Shown in pieces: positions 47,673 to 58,828 of a stretch of 64,000 nt of DNA. Position numbers and translations under genes: made by a program. Source of the DNA: Bedellia somnulentella (Eukaryota; Arthropoda; Insecta; Lepidoptera; Bedelliidae); assembly GCA_963576735.1 (NCBI GenBank), contig OY755189.1:1984001-2048000 (forward strand). Reading direction: 5' to 3'. A model generated the notes under the pieces. That model worked only from the letters and a program-made list of their open reading frames with translations. It was not told the origin of the DNA and did not search any database. Within the stretch, counting starts at the first letter, position 1, and every line of letters starts with the position of its first letter.

Positions 47673-48039
47673 GACGACGTGATAGCTCAATGGGTAGAAC
47701 ACCGGTTAACGTGCAAGCGACTAGTGTTCAAATCCCGGGTCGGGCCTACACCAATTTGTCTTTTCTAAAGACATATGTGTGGTTAATTTATCATGGTCGT
47801 TAACGGTGAGAGAAAACATCGTGAGGAAACCCACATGGCTGAGTTGTACTTAGTCATGTGACAGTGTATTCGTACAAAACGGCGATAGGCCTGCCCCCTA
47901 TCACGTGAGTACACTGTCCATGCAAAACGTGGGTACTCTGAACACCAGGTGACAAAGTCACGTGATGTTCAGAAGTATTAGTACCTCTGCCAACCCCTTC
48001 GGGGATATTCGGCGTGAACGTTTATATTATGTTATGTTA
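47673..48039 (+). mobile_element. SINE-B, full length with 12-bp target duplication
   Basis: Flanked by TGAAGTAAAAGT at 47661-47672 and 48040-48051. The tRNA-like head has an A box (TAGCTCAATGGG) and B box (GTTCAAATCCCGG). The ~300-bp body ends in CTTCGGGGATATTCGGCGTG and a TTATGT-type tail. Transcribed by RNA polymerase III by family analogy. Confidence 0.88.
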
Positions 48040-48057
48040 TGAAGTAAAAGTACACAA

Positions 48058-48238
48058 AAACATATACTCAAGCTGTAAATCCCCGAATGGGGTAGCCAGA
48101 GCTTCAGCTTGAGAAATTCTTCGAAATCTTTTGGATGCGACGTGGGAAAAGTGTATAAAATTAAAAGGTTTTCAGCTCTCCAAGCTCATCGCCCAACAAT
48201 CACTTAGAAACCTGAATACCCTAAGTCGCCTCTTAGGA
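48058..48238 (-). repeat. SINE-A copy, strongly diverged
   Basis: CATATACTCAAGCTGTAAAT to CCTAAGTCGCCTCTTA. Confidence 0.7.
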
Positions 48239-48240
48239 TA

Positions 48241-48474
48241 ACATACATGCATATACTCACGGCTATGAATCCCTACACGGAATAGCCAGAGCTTTGGAAT
48301 AAGAAATTTCTCAGCCACTTTTGGAAGTCGAGTTGCGAAAAGATTGTAAATTAAATGTTTTTGGTAATAAGTCTCCAACCGCATCACCCAAAAATCACTT
48401 AAAAAAACCAAATACCCTTAATCGTCTTACCTACGGATATAAATCGGGTAGTGCTATTCTATGCCGACACAGCT
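48241..48474 (-). repeat. SINE-A copy, diverged
   Basis: CATACATGCATATACTCACG to TATGCCGACACAGC, directly after another copy. Confidence 0.75.
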
Positions 48475-48582
48475 AGAAAAACCACGAAAAGAAATGGATA
48501 AGTTCTATTGTAAGCCGCTTGAGCATGTTTTATAAGATGATGATTTTGAAAAAAACGATCGATATTGTCAGTGAACTAAATA

Positions 48583-48722
48583 CATATACTCACGACCATA
48601 AATCCCAAAAAGGGGTAGCCAGAGCTTCAGAGCTAGAAACTCCTCAGCCACATTTGGATGTTGTATGGGGACAAGATTGTTGAAATAAAGTCTCCCAAAA
48701 ACCACTTAAAAAGCAAGGGGTA
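48583..48722 (-). repeat. SINE-A copy, partial
   Basis: CATATACTCACGACCATAAA, with the centre deleted. Confidence 0.7.
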
Positions 48723-48740
48723 GTAGTAACATTCTAAAAC

Positions 48741-49150
48741 AAATACATACATATACTCACGCCATTAGTTCCCATTGGGGTAGGCAGAGACTATCGATCG
48801 CCACTTCGTACGATCCTGACAAACCTCTCTAGCTTCGTTTACATCCATCAATATTTTCATACATGCTCTATTATTGTTTATTCTTCATACTTCGGACGCC
48901 AGCCTTTTTGAGCACACTCTCAATTTGGTCCAAGTGTGATCTCCGTGGTCGTCCTCTACTAACATTACCATCCACACTAGCTCTATAGATCCCTTTTACC
49001 AATTTTCTATCATCCATCCTTTCTATGTGCCCAAACTATCTCAACATTCCTTCATTTCTCACCACACTTTTCACGAAAAACACTATTTCTCACTCGGTCA
49101 CATAATCTAACATTTCATTTTTTTCTGAGGGACCTCATCTCTACTGCAAA
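48741..49150 (-). mobile_element. LINE-T 3' region, longest copy
   Basis: On the minus strand it encodes RASVDGNVSRGRPRRSHLDQ, IESVLKKAGVRSMKN and further C-terminal pieces. It then ends in CCCAATGGGAACTAATGGCG followed by TGAGTATATGTATG. The coding remnant shows that this is a LINE 3' end, possibly RTE-like. Confidence 0.65.
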
Positions 49151-49186
49151 ATACAGTAATAAATAAAAACATAACATAACATTAAC

Positions 49187-49384
49187 GTTCACGCCGAATA
49201 TCCCCGAAGGGGTTGGCAGAGGTACTAATACTTCTGAACATCACGTGACTTTGTCACCTGGTGTTCGAGTACCCACGTTTTGCATGGACAGTGTACTCAC
49301 GTGATAGGGGGCAGGCCTATCGCCGTTTTGTACGAATACACTGTCACATGACTAAGTACAACTCAGCCATGTGGGTTTCCTCAC
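49187..49384 (-). repeat. SINE-B copy, head lost
   Basis: AACGTTCACGCCGAATATCC through CAGCCATGTGGGTTTCCTCA. Confidence 0.8.
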
Positions 49385-49694
49385 ACAAATACAAAATAAA
49401 TATATAAGTAGGTATCATAATAAATCAGTGAGAGTCAGTATAAATATCTGCCTATCCCAATATGAATACGTGCCGTAAGTATAAGTAAGTGTTAAAATGT
49501 ATGTTGTAATAATGCACAACCGCATTAACCTACTTCGTGAATATGAAGGTCAAAAACAGAGCAACCTTTTTCGAGGCAAACTGGTAAGAGCGGATAAAGT
49601 GAAGGGATCTATCGATAGATCGGTGCTATCGATATGTTTAAGCTTTTTTTTCTTGTTTATTTAGATTAAATGGATATAAAATAATACTAACCCA
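49385..49694. other. Stretch with no gene seen
   Basis: AT-rich. It contains the palindrome ATCTATCGATAGAT near 49609. Confidence 0.4.
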
Positions 49695-49840
49695 TGTCTA
49701 CGGGTGTCGTAAGAGGCGATTGAGGGTTTTGGGGCATTTTAACTTATTTTTGGGCAATATGGCTATCTCTCCATGCTGACAATAACTGTACGATGTTATA
49801 CAATTTTCTTTAAGGTTTCATAGCCATGAGTATAATGTAT
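49695..49840 (+). repeat. SINE-A copy, diverged and shortened
   Basis: GGTGTCGTAAGAGGCGATTG to CATAGCCATGAGTATAATGT. Confidence 0.65.
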
Positions 49841-50137
49841 GTAAGAATAATAATTTATCGATAAAACATCGTTTGAAATTGGAAACAACACTAGTAACTT
49901 ATTGATCACAAGCTTTTATCGACAGTAATAATTTGTGTGTGAAGCTGCAACCTTATTTTTGGAAGTGAGCTGTTTTAATTTAAGGAATTAAAATAACAAT
50001 AAAAAAGAAATTATTGCAAAAAATAGAGTTGAGTTCAATGACCTTTTTGTTTTAGTATTTCGTTTTATTTGTTTTTATGAAGTGAGTGTGATATCGATTT
50101 GAGCCATTTGTTTTTTTAAATGACATTGTAGTGCAAG

Positions 50138-50194
50138 ATGGCTGAAGATATGAACAAGGGTACTAATTTACAGGCTGGTGTAAGGCTTGTAGCG
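50138..50194 (+). CDS. PDZ-protein exon 1
   Basis: ATG at 50138, 19 codons, GTAAGT donor. The pairing with exon 2 is inferred from phase and order. Confidence 0.6.
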
Positions 50195-53100
50195 GTAAGT
50201 TAATACGTTTTAAATCATATTTAGAAAGAAAGAAAGAAAGAAAGAAAGAAAAACGTTTATTCGCCATTTGTAGGCACAAGAGGAACAAGTTACATAATAC
50301 AAAATATAATTTACAGCTTAATTTTAACAACATTTACAATAAATTAGTTATAAAACAAAAAATAATAATATATAAAAACAAAAAAAAGAATCAATAAAAA
50401 ACATGCAAAAATTTGTCCTGCACTTCCCGTGCCACCCGAACAGCGAATTGGTGCTGTCTCAGCATTTTCTGTGAGCTTTTGACTCACAGAACTGATTTTC
50501 AGACAACACCATGGCAGAGTGACATCAGAGGCATCTCACGAAACAGAAATGGCAGTATTACCTTAATAAACAATTACAAAATAATAAAAAAAAACAATAA
50601 TATATATGCATATAAATATATATATATACATACATTTATATATCGATCTCACAATATATACCCATACTATTCACTACATACATATCTATAATTCCTACGA
50701 GTATATATACAAAAATTATAAATTGCTATATCAAATAAGCGAAGCTTGTTTTCGAGAAAAATAAAATACATATTCAAATTGGAGAACTAATTATACTGTA
50801 AATAATGCTAGTAAATAAAATACACAAAATATATTTAATACTATAATTGATACTACTATATTTAATATACTATAATTAATAAATTGTTACTGTTGGGCCA
50901 GCAAGAACTCCCTTAGTTTACGTCTAAAGGTGTTCCTGCCAACCGCATCACGGATTGGTGGTGGGAGATCATTCCAGCACTTGGACGCTGCAAACCTGAA
51001 AGAACCTCGAAATGCGGCAGTTCGATGCATTGGCAAGATCGCCCTGACTTTGAACTGATAGCCAATATTTGACCATTGCAGTTTTTTGTACAAATAAGCC
51101 GGTGATTCTTGCTTTACAACATCGAACATCAAAGTGGCGAGATGTAATTGTCTTCGCGCTTGCATGTTTAGGAGCTTTGCATCGTCCAAGTACGGCCTGA
51201 CGTGGGATCGGGGAGGGATTCGAAAGCAATAACGAGCACATGCGTTTTGTACTCGCTGTATCAGTTTTCTTGTGTGACCCAGTATGCAACCTTCATAGAC
51301 CACGTCACAATAATTTAATCTCGATAATATCAACGATTCACAGAGGTGAATACGCAAATCCACACTAAGGTAATCGCGTATATTATAAAGAACTTTGAGG
51401 CGATAGAAGCAGTTACTGACCACTGATGAAATATGGTTTTCGAACCGTAGTTCCCCATCCATCAGTAAGCCAAGGTTCCGAACTTCTTCTACCCTCTCTA
51501 TTGGTTGGTCCCTGATGGCCACATCATGTTCCGCAAGAACTTCCAACGTATTATGAATTTGCGTCTTAGTGCCAAATACCATAAATTTTGACTTAAGTGG
51601 GTTCAGTACGAGACAATTTTTTTCAGACCATGTAACAATTCGTTCTAAATCTGAGTTGATTTTCTGAGTAGTTATTGCACTGTTACGAGGCTGACCAGAT
51701 AAGTATATCTGAACATCGTCAGCATAGATATGAAATTTGCTATGTTGTATGTTTTTTACTAGATCAGCGGTATATAATATAAACAAAAGTGGTCCCAAAA
51801 TAGAGCCTTGCGGTACGCCTCTATTAAGTACAGTTTCAGAAGAGGCAACACTACCACCTTCTCTTCTGCGTAACTCCACAAACTGCTTACGGTCAGAAAG
51901 GTAACTGTCGAACCATCGCACTGTATTGACATCAAATCCATAATACGACAACTTCGATAACGTCAAGGGTATGCACAAACAATCAAAAGCTCTAGAGAAG
52001 TCTAACATTACTAACAAAGTACTCAGACCATTTTCCCTGTCATTCAATATGTTATCAACAACATCTATCAACGCTGTTGCTGTTGAACGACCTTTTCTAA
52101 ATTTACATATACTCACGGCCATAAATATCTAGTGCTGTGTAGTGTCGGCTTAGAATAGCACTACCCCAATTCTTCCGTCGGGTGTACGTAAGAGGCGACT
52201 AACGGTATTGGGGCTTTAAAGGGATTTTTGGGCGATACGGTTGGAGACCCATCAATCACCAACAACCTTTATTTTACAATCTTTTCCCCACTTAACTTTC
52301 CAAAAGTGGCTGAGGAATTTCTGATTCCTTAGCTCTGGCTACCCCATCTAGGGATTTATAGCCGTGAGTATATGTATGTATAAATATCAAGAAAGGGTAG
52401 CCAGAGCTTCGAAACCTACATTTAAACTCTAAAAATACCAAGACATTATGTTTCTATTGTATCCTTCGTAAAACCCTGAAAACACGTCATAGGTACTATC
52501 TTCTAAAATATCAACTTCCAAATGTGGCTCAGGAGTTTGCAGCTCTGAAGCTCTGGCTACCCCCTTCTAGGGATTTATAGCCGTAAGTATATGTATGTAC
52601 ATACATATGTACACATATAAATAACATTCAAGAATAAGAAACAATCATTTATGCTCATCACATAAATGTTTCTCTCAGCGGGGATCGAACCCGCAACCTT
52701 CGGACTGAGAGGCTTTAGTCACCTATCCACTCGGTCACGGACGTCGTCAAATTTATAATAAATAAATTTATTTCTTACTTTTTTTACATGCTGAGCCACA
52801 TACATACATATACTCACTGCTTTAAATCCCTTGAAGGGGAAGTCAGAGTTAGGGAATTATTAAATTCCTCAGCCACTTTTGGAAGTTGCGTGGGGAAAGG
52901 ATGGTAAAATAACGGGTCTCCAACCGCATCGCCAAAAGTCCCTTAAAAGTCCCAATACCGTTAGTCGCCTCTTACGTATACCCACCGGAAGAAATGGGGT
53001 AGTGCTATTCTAAGCCGACACTACGCAGCTGAGCCAGTGATCAATTAACTGCATATGGTTTTGTTTCTGCTAGCGTGTTTACTTTTATTTTTTTGTGTGA

Positions 53101-53732
53101 AATAACCATTCAGTTTTTTTATTTTCTTCACTTCTTACTCTGTACTATTTGTAAGACTAATTGTATGTACTGTTCCTTATGTTGTTATTATTTAGCTTTA
53201 AGTTTTCCAAATAAATAAATATCTTTGCATAATTTAAATCTATTGTTCATGAAAACCTCATGTGGGGATTATTACTAATAAATAAAGAATAAATAAAGGA
53301 AAGAAAAATTTTCGACTCAGGCGGGATTCGAACCCGCGACCTCGGGTATAGGTCCCCGTCGCTCTGCCAACTGAGCTACCGTGTCAATGGCTGCCAGCGC
53401 GAAATTCTTCTATCCTTTATTTCTTTTACACGTTTTAGTAGTGTTTGCGTTTCCTACCTCCGACCTACGTATACCCGAGGTCGCGGGTTCGAATCCCGCC
53501 TGTGTCGAAATTTTTCTTTCCTTTATTTATTCTTTATTTATTAGAAATATCTTTACAGTTGAACCTCCCAGAAGACGAAGGCGCGGGCATTGGTTTCCGT
53601 CTCACGCGCACCGTATTCGACCCATACCCGTGGGTGCGGGAGGTGGTGGGAGGGTCTATGGCCGACGAGGCGGGGCTGAGGATCGGGGACTGTCTGCTGC
53701 AGGCTGATGGCAAGGATTTGTTGGGGATGGCG
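50138..53732 (+). CDS. PDZ-domain protein, N-terminal exons (3' part not found)
   Basis: Exon 1 is 50138-50194 (MAEDMNKGTNLQAGVRLVA, donor GTAAGT). Exon 2 is 53559-53732 (acceptor CTTTACAG, donor GTGAGT). Phase 0 throughout, 77 residues so far. Exon 2 is most of a PDZ domain: the carboxylate-binding loop GIGF near residue 29, then VREVVGGSMADEAGLRIGDC and LLQADGKDLLGMA, which fit the usual betaC-alphaA-betaD pattern. PDZ domains bind C-terminal peptides of membrane proteins. Which PDZ protein this is cannot be told from this part. The intron carries a 1.9-kb LINE, several SINE-A copies and a SINE hairpin next to exon 2. No further exon was recognised up to 64000. Confidence 0.7.
50222..52107 (-). 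mobile_element. 5'-truncated LINE in the PDZ-gene intron
   Basis: The minus-strand 3' end carries a (CTTT)n tail (GAAA repeats at 50222-50250). The 5' side breaks off inside RT at about 52107, against a SINE-A fragment. Confidence 0.8.
50887..52122 (-). CDS. LINE reverse transcriptase, 5'-truncated, open
   Basis: About 405 element codons; the first few (MAVSIC) come from the adjoining SINE. RT motifs: FRKGRSTATALIDVVDN, LDFSRAFDCLCIPLTLSKL, GVPQGSILGPLLFILYTADL, HIYADDVQIYLSG (near residue 140). The C-terminus has FAASKCWNDLPPPIRDAVGR, a tail typical of CR1/Jockey-group LINEs. No endonuclease; not functional alone. Confidence 0.8.
   Translation of the reverse strand: MAVSICKFRKGRSTATALIDVVDNILNDRENGLSTLLVMLDFSRAFDCLCIPLTLSKLSYYGFDVNTVRWFDSYLSDRKQFVELRRREGGSVASSETVLNRGVPQGSILGPLLFILYTADLVKNIQHSKFHIYADDVQIYLSGQPRNSAITTQKINSDLERIVTWSEKNCLVLNPLKSKFMVFGTKTQIHNTLEVLAEHDVAIRDQPIERVEEVRNLGLLMDGELRFENHISSVVSNCFYRLKVLYNIRDYLSVDLRIHLCESLILSRLNYCDVVYEGCILGHTRKLIQRVQNACARYCFRIPPRSHVRPYLDDAKLLNMQARRQLHLATLMFDVVKQESPAYLYKKLQWSNIGYQFKVRAILPMHRTAAFRGSFRFAASKCWNDLPPPIRDAVGRNTFRRKLREFLLAQQ
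52108..52382 (+). repeat. SINE-A copy, with a short inverted SINE-A end on its left
   Basis: 52108-52134 is a reversed tail fragment (ACATATACTCACGGCCATAA). 52135-52382 is a near full-length plus-strand copy from GTGTAGTGTCGGCTTAG to TATG repeats. Confidence 0.85.
52490..52600 (+). repeat. SINE-A 3' half
   Basis: CAACTTCCAAATGTGGCTCA to TATAGCCGTAAGTATATGTA. Confidence 0.8.
52672..52748 (-). repeat. tRNA-like SINE head (SINE-D)
   Basis: On the minus strand: GTGACCGAGTGGATAGGTGA and GGGTTCGATCCCCGC, spaced like A and B boxes. It is followed by SINE-like sequence without CCA or a terminator and has no clean cloverleaf, so it is not called a tRNA gene. Confidence 0.5.
52798..53030 (-). repeat. 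SINE-A copy
   Basis: CATACATACATATACTCACT to CGACACTACGCAGC. Confidence 0.85.
53277..53542. repeat. Inverted pair of SINE-C copies upstream of the PDZ exon
   Basis: Left arm 53277-53350 (minus copy, whose tRNA-like head continues to 53388: TAGCTCAGTTGGCAGAGC). Right arm 53470-53542 (plus copy). The arms are complementary over about 73 bp with two or three differences, around a 119-bp loop. Confidence 0.88.
53559..53732 (+). CDS. PDZ-protein exon 2 (PDZ core)
   Basis: 58 codons, GC-rich against AT-rich flanks, clear PDZ motif. Confidence 0.85.
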
Positions 53733-53747
53733 GTGAGTAGATACTAA

Positions 53748-53822
53748 CATACATACATAACATATCGTCACGACTATAAATCTCAAGAATGGGTAGACAG
53801 AGCTAAGTAATTAGAAATTCCA
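53748..53822 (-). repeat. SINE-A fragment
   Basis: CATACATACATAACATATCG and CTAAGTAATTAGAAATTCC, tail half only, just after the PDZ exon. Confidence 0.7.
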
Positions 53823-53979
53823 CTGAGAGTGACTGGCGGTGAGTGGACTTTAAAATTATCATGATATCTCTGGTTTTTCTTTTTCAGGGGTGCAGGTATA
53901 GCCATAATGAGTGCTTGTATACGTGAGATGAGGTTCTAAGTTCTATATTACATTGTTTTTTGTATTATTTTTATATATT

Positions 53980-54051
53980 TTTCATGTCCTTAGCTCTGGC
54001 TACCCCTTCTAGGGATTTATAGCCGTGAGTATATGTTTGTATATATGTATG
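53980..54051 (+). repeat. SINE-A 3' fragment
   Basis: TAGCTCTGGCTACCCCTTCT to the TATG tail. Confidence 0.85.
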
Positions 54052-55227
54052 TAATTCAGCCACCAGACGTCTACTGTCGCGTCAATAGGGATTTCCCTAT
54101 AGATAGACAGCTATGATGTATGAGAAAAACGGTTTTTTATTAGTACATCTAAGGTTCTCCCCCAAATATCTCCACAATGGCCGTTTCTATCCAGCGCTGT
54201 TCTCATCTTTTAGATTTCCACCATCCTCACCAAGCTGTTGGTCCTAGAGATGGGATTTTGCCCGGGCATTTTGGGCGGATTGGATTCATGCCCAATAAAT
54301 GTCCATAAATGCCGAATAAATGTCCATTACTTGGGCAGAAATCTTATTTAATTTTAATTTTTAAAATATCATTATTGTAAGAGTGTGGTTGATGTTATTA
54401 GTTAAAATCATCATAAAATTTACATATTTTATTTAAAGAATGAATAATACTTATAGGGTTCATGAAAGGGACCATTAGCATAAAAGTCAATGGGTGCAAT
54501 CCAACCCGTTTTATGAAGTTTTGCAGACAGAAACGCAAACATTTTTAAATGCAAGAATCTTATCATACTTTTTATGATAATTAATTAATTTGTTACAATA
54601 CAATAGGGAAAAATTGTGATACTGTTTTAAACTTTTAATTTAAACAAACATTCTGGATGGTCATAGTCCAGATTATGATGATTTTCCACTATAAACGTAT
54701 CTAACCCTATTTACGTTGGGCTCGTATCAAGTACAAATCGCGCGCTCCTATTGGACACTTTATATAATATAAAGTTGAGTATAATTATATAGAGTTGAGA
54801 CCAAATTGACATTGACATTCCGCAGGATTCAATCTCGCTATTTTGTACCTAGGTTTTAAATTGCGTAGAATTCTGACAGCTGCCATTTTTTGACATGTCA
54901 GAGGTTATAAATCTTTTTGACCAGGCTCATTTTTTTAATTTCTATTAAAGTATGAACAACCACGTCAACTCATTTTATTTGTTAGAAAATAATATATAAA
55001 TTTTATTATGTTGTACGCTGCAAATGCAAAAAGCGCATTCACGATGAACAGAAAATTTTAAAATATAACAGTTAATATTAAAAAATAATAGCAAAAACCG
55101 ACAAGAAATGAGCGCATTTGAGTATTCAAAGAAGTCTAATGACATGGCATGACAAGACACACACATAACGACAGCTAAGAGCGGCATTGAATAAATAAAA
55201 CAGAGCGAGCGATTTGCTTTACGTTTT

Positions 55228-55473
55228 ACATCCATCTACTTACGGCTACAAATCCCTAAAAGGGGTAGCCTGCTCTACTGAATCTTAAAATTCTTTAGCC
55301 ACTTGGAAGTTAAGTAGAGAAAGATTGTTATATAAATATTTTTGGTGATGGGTCTCCAACCGCATCGCCAAAAAGTCGCTTAAAAAGCCCCGATACCCTT
55401 AGTCGCCTCTTACGTTAACCCATGGGAAGAAATGGGGTAGCGCTATTTTAAACCGGCACTTAGCCGACACAGC
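55228..55473 (-). repeat. SINE-A copy
   Basis: CTACTTACGGCTACAAATCC to GCACTTAGCCGACACAGC. Confidence 0.8.
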
Positions 55474-55684
55474 AAAAAGGTTTACTAAACCTGGACTAAC
55501 AAAGAAGGTGCCAGCTAAAAAAATAAATAAGGTAATTAAAATTGAATTGATATCATGTTCGTAATATTGATATATTATATAATATATAAATATTTTTTAC
55601 TATTGTATAATTTTACTTAACTTAGGTTATATTTGCATTTGCCTTTAAAAAGGTAAGACACAACTTAACAAAAATCTAGCAGCG

Positions 55685-55750
55685 GATATACGCTCCCGTC
55701 GCTCTGCCAACTGAGCTATAGTATCAAGTGATCATGATCACTGGCGCGAA
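55685..55750 (-). repeat. SINE-C head fragment
   Basis: GTCGCTCTGCCAACTGAGCT (complement of a tRNA-like D arm) and CTGGCGCGAAAATT. Confidence 0.6.
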
Positions 55751-56279
55751 AATTGGTTTTTGCCTGTTTCTTTACATCTTTACTTGTGTCAACGCCATCT
55801 ACCGCCAAATTATTACAACCCGGAAATATGCGCCTTTTGCCACGAATAGTTGATGTCCTCTGTCAATATATGACATCAAAATCATTCGTGTTCGCTGTGG
55901 TTTTTTTTCCATACATTAATGCTCATTGACCTTTACTAATTAAACACGAACTGTTTTTCAGTTTAAAACCTTAATACCTAAGTATTATTTCATCCCTTTT
56001 GAGTATAAAAAGTAGCGTGAACGTGAGTATTTTCACATTTTAAAATTCTGTTAGCGGAATATACCGTTACTACATGATGTTAATAATCTTGAAAAATAAA
56101 AATAAAATATATGTTTTTTTTCGCTTAGTTACTTTATAACATTATTCGTTATACTAAAGTTAATACCTTATAGCTACTCTATCGCTTGATATAATTGTAT
56201 GTGTTTTTTTATTGTAAGGGTATAAATAATTATTATTATAATCGTTCAAAGTAAAAGTGGGTTAAGATTAAGAATTTAA

Positions 56280-56641
56280 CATAACATAAACGTTCACGCC
56301 GTTTATCAGAGCCGGTTGGCAGAGCTACCAATGATGAACATCACGTGACAGCGCCACTTAGGGTCCAAAGTAGGTACCAATGTTTTGCTTAGACAGTGAA
56401 CTCACGTGATAGTGGGCAGGCCTATTGCCGTTTTGTACGAATACACTGTCATATGGCTAAGTACAACTCGGCCATGTGGTTTCCTCACGATGTTTTCCCT
56501 CACCGTTGACAACCATGATAAATTAACCACACATATGACATTAGAAAAGACCAATTGGTGTAGCCCCGACCCGGGATTTGAACTCACGACTGTCTGTTTA
56601 CGGGCGGGCGTTCTACCCATTGGACTATAATGTCGTCTAAG
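56280..56641 (-). mobile_element. SINE-B, full length with 11-bp target duplication
   Basis: Flanked by TAAGAATTTAA at 56269-56279 and 56642-56652. The head (minus strand) has a B box at about 56570-56585. Confidence 0.88.
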
Positions 56642-57243
56642 TAAGAATTTAAAGTACTTATATGCCTATATTTGGCATATTGTAACTTTTTTTTTCTTCT
56701 TTCTCCTTTATTCTGATGACGCTGATGTATATGTATAAGTTAAACACAATTAAAATAATGATCCACTTGTAGTTTAATTTTAAAGTAGAGTTTTGTTTTT
56801 CCGCCCAGCGATTGGGCATTTATCGGGCGTAAATTCATTTTTGCCCATTTTAACCCAATACGTCCAATCTGCCCAATAAGTTTTTATGCCCTCGACCCAT
56901 CTCTAGACTCCACTCTATTGTCAAATAATACGGCTGGGTAAGCGGGGAACGAATGCAAGGAATCGAGTACTAAAGCAATCGAGTTCGATTCGATAGGCTA
57001 CAGAAGCGATTTTTACCTATTAAGTTCACTTCACGGTTTTAACAAAAACGTTGTGAGCAATAACGTGTGTTGGATCGCAGGTCATCTGTTACCATGGGTA
57101 TAGTTAGAGGATTTCAAAGCATGAAATAAAAATATATAGTAGAAAACATAGCATGTACACATTTCACTTACTCGTGTGCTTTGTATAATATGATAATTAT
57201 GTGCATTAGAAAAGTAATTTACAGATTACATAAAATGCTAGCT

Positions 57244-57490
57244 GTGTAGTGTCGGCTTAGAATAGCACTACCCCAATTCTTCCGGTGGGTGTACGTAAGA
57301 GGCGACTAACGGTATTGGGGCTTTAAAGGGATTTTTGGGCGATGCGGTTGGAGACCCATCACCAACAACCTTTATTCCACCATCTTTTCCCCACGCAACT
57401 TCCAAAAGTGGCTGAGGAATTTCTGATTCCCTAGCTCTGGCAACACCTTCAAGGGATTCATAGTCGTGAGTATGTGTATGTATGTATGTA
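57244..57490 (+). repeat. SINE-A copy, near full length
   Basis: GTGTAGTGTCGGCTTAGAAT to TCGTGAGTATGTGTATGTAT. Confidence 0.9.
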
Positions 57491-58150
57491 CATTGGTGAA
57501 GGCTTGAGCCTGGATTTTGACTCAGGTCTCAAACATGATAAGCTGTGGTTCCACAGAGCTATCACAGTTGTTAAAATTTATTGTTTGGTCCTAGACTTCT
57601 TTAATTAATATATTTAAATAGATTGAGAACATAAAAGACCTTCAAAATAGTGTTCTCGTATTCTGATTAAAAAGAATCAATTGGCCAACCGCGCGATAAA
57701 TTGCAGTGATCCAACGCAAAATCGATTGAAAAGAGAAAAAATAACGAATACGATAAAACGATTGTTCGATTCGATTCCTACAAAAAGCAAGCAAATTTAA
57801 TCGAAACTAGATTGCTCCAAGGTTTGGAAACGAGATACTTGCAAGATTTTTAAAAAAAGAATAACAAGTGTTCTATTGGTGCAGCTGGCACTTGAATGAG
57901 TTTTTTAACATATTTTTAGTTCGTATTGCTATCTAAAGATAATTTCAAGACGCTATAGAATATTTGTGATTAGAATTTTCTAGAAGTTTCTATTATTCTA
58001 TTATTGATTTTAAATATTGAATACCTTGACTAAGTAAAACCTCTAGACAAAGAATGCGGATCATCTGTTTTGAGCATCCGTTTTGTACAAAAACTTGATA
58101 ACTTGAATTGTCTTGTATATGCGATGATATTGCAATCGTACAAATCGTCC
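57491..58150. other. Stretch without gene
   Basis: It begins with a weak SINE-B-like head remnant (about 57500-57570); otherwise nothing recognised. Confidence 0.4.
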
Positions 58151-58157
58151 GACCTAC

Positions 58158-58342
58158 ATATACTCACGGCTATATAACTCCTAAAAAGGTTACCCAGAAT
58201 TTCAGAATGAGAAAGTCATCATAAGCTGCTTTTGGAAGTTGATCAAGGGAGATTATATATACAAGCTGGTAGGTGATGGGTCCGATCCAGATCAGTCAAA
58301 ACCCTTAGTGACTTTATACGACACCTACGGGAAGATATAAAA
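58158..58342 (-). repeat. SINE-A copy, diverged
   Basis: CATATACTCACGGCTATATA to GACACCTACGGGAAGA. Confidence 0.7.
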
Positions 58343-58440
58343 TAATTGCATTGCGGTTTAAACATATTGAAATATATAGTCCAATGTTATTTGAAATATG
58401 TAATTTAGCAAATATATATATTTTGTATTAGTAGTGTAGA

Positions 58441-58813
58441 CGACATGATAGTCCAGTGGGTAGAACACCCGCCCGAAAACAGAAGGGCGTGAGTTCCAAT
58501 CCTGGGTCGGGCCTACACCAATTTGTCTTTTCTAAAGTCATATATGTGGTTAATTTATCATGGTTGTTAACGGTGAGGGAAAACATCGTGAGGAAACCCA
58601 CATGGCTGAGTTGTACTTAGTCATGTGACAGTGTATTCATACAAAACGGCGATAGGCCTGCCCCCTATCACGTGAGTACACTGTCTAAGCGAAACGTGGG
58701 TACCTTCTCTGGAAACTAGATGGCGCTTGCCATGTGAGTTCAGAAGTATTGGTACCTCTGCCAACCCCTTCGGGGATAAACGGCGTGAACGTTTATGTTT
58801 ATATATGTTTATG
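58441..58813 (+). mobile_element. SINE-B, full length with 13-bp target duplication
   Basis: Flanked by TTAGTAGTGTAGA at 58428-58440 and 58814-58826. The right duplication is followed at once by a SINE-A head. Confidence 0.9.
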
Positions 58814-58828
58814 TTAGTAGTGTAGAGC

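Larger units (their letters stand above)
54245..56905. mobile_element. Possible long non-autonomous hAT-like element
   Basis: Ends TAGAGATGGG (54245) and CCCATCTCTA (to 56905) are perfect 10-bp inverted termini of hAT style. Inside both ends GCCC/GGGC-rich subterminal motifs (GCCCAATAAATG, TTGGGCATTTAT) recur. No transposase frame is seen. An exact 8-bp duplication at the edges could not be confirmed. It carries nested SINE-A, SINE-C and SINE-B copies. Confidence 0.5.

Noticed and set aside
52672..52748. tRNA gene on the minus strand
   Set aside because: A and B boxes are present but the stems do not close cleanly and SINE-like sequence follows.
53317..53389. tRNA gene on the minus strand
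   Set aside because: The cloverleaf is fairly good (D arm, T arm, most of the acceptor stem), but the sequence continues into a SINE tail and recurs at 36255, 53470 and 55685, so it is a SINE head.
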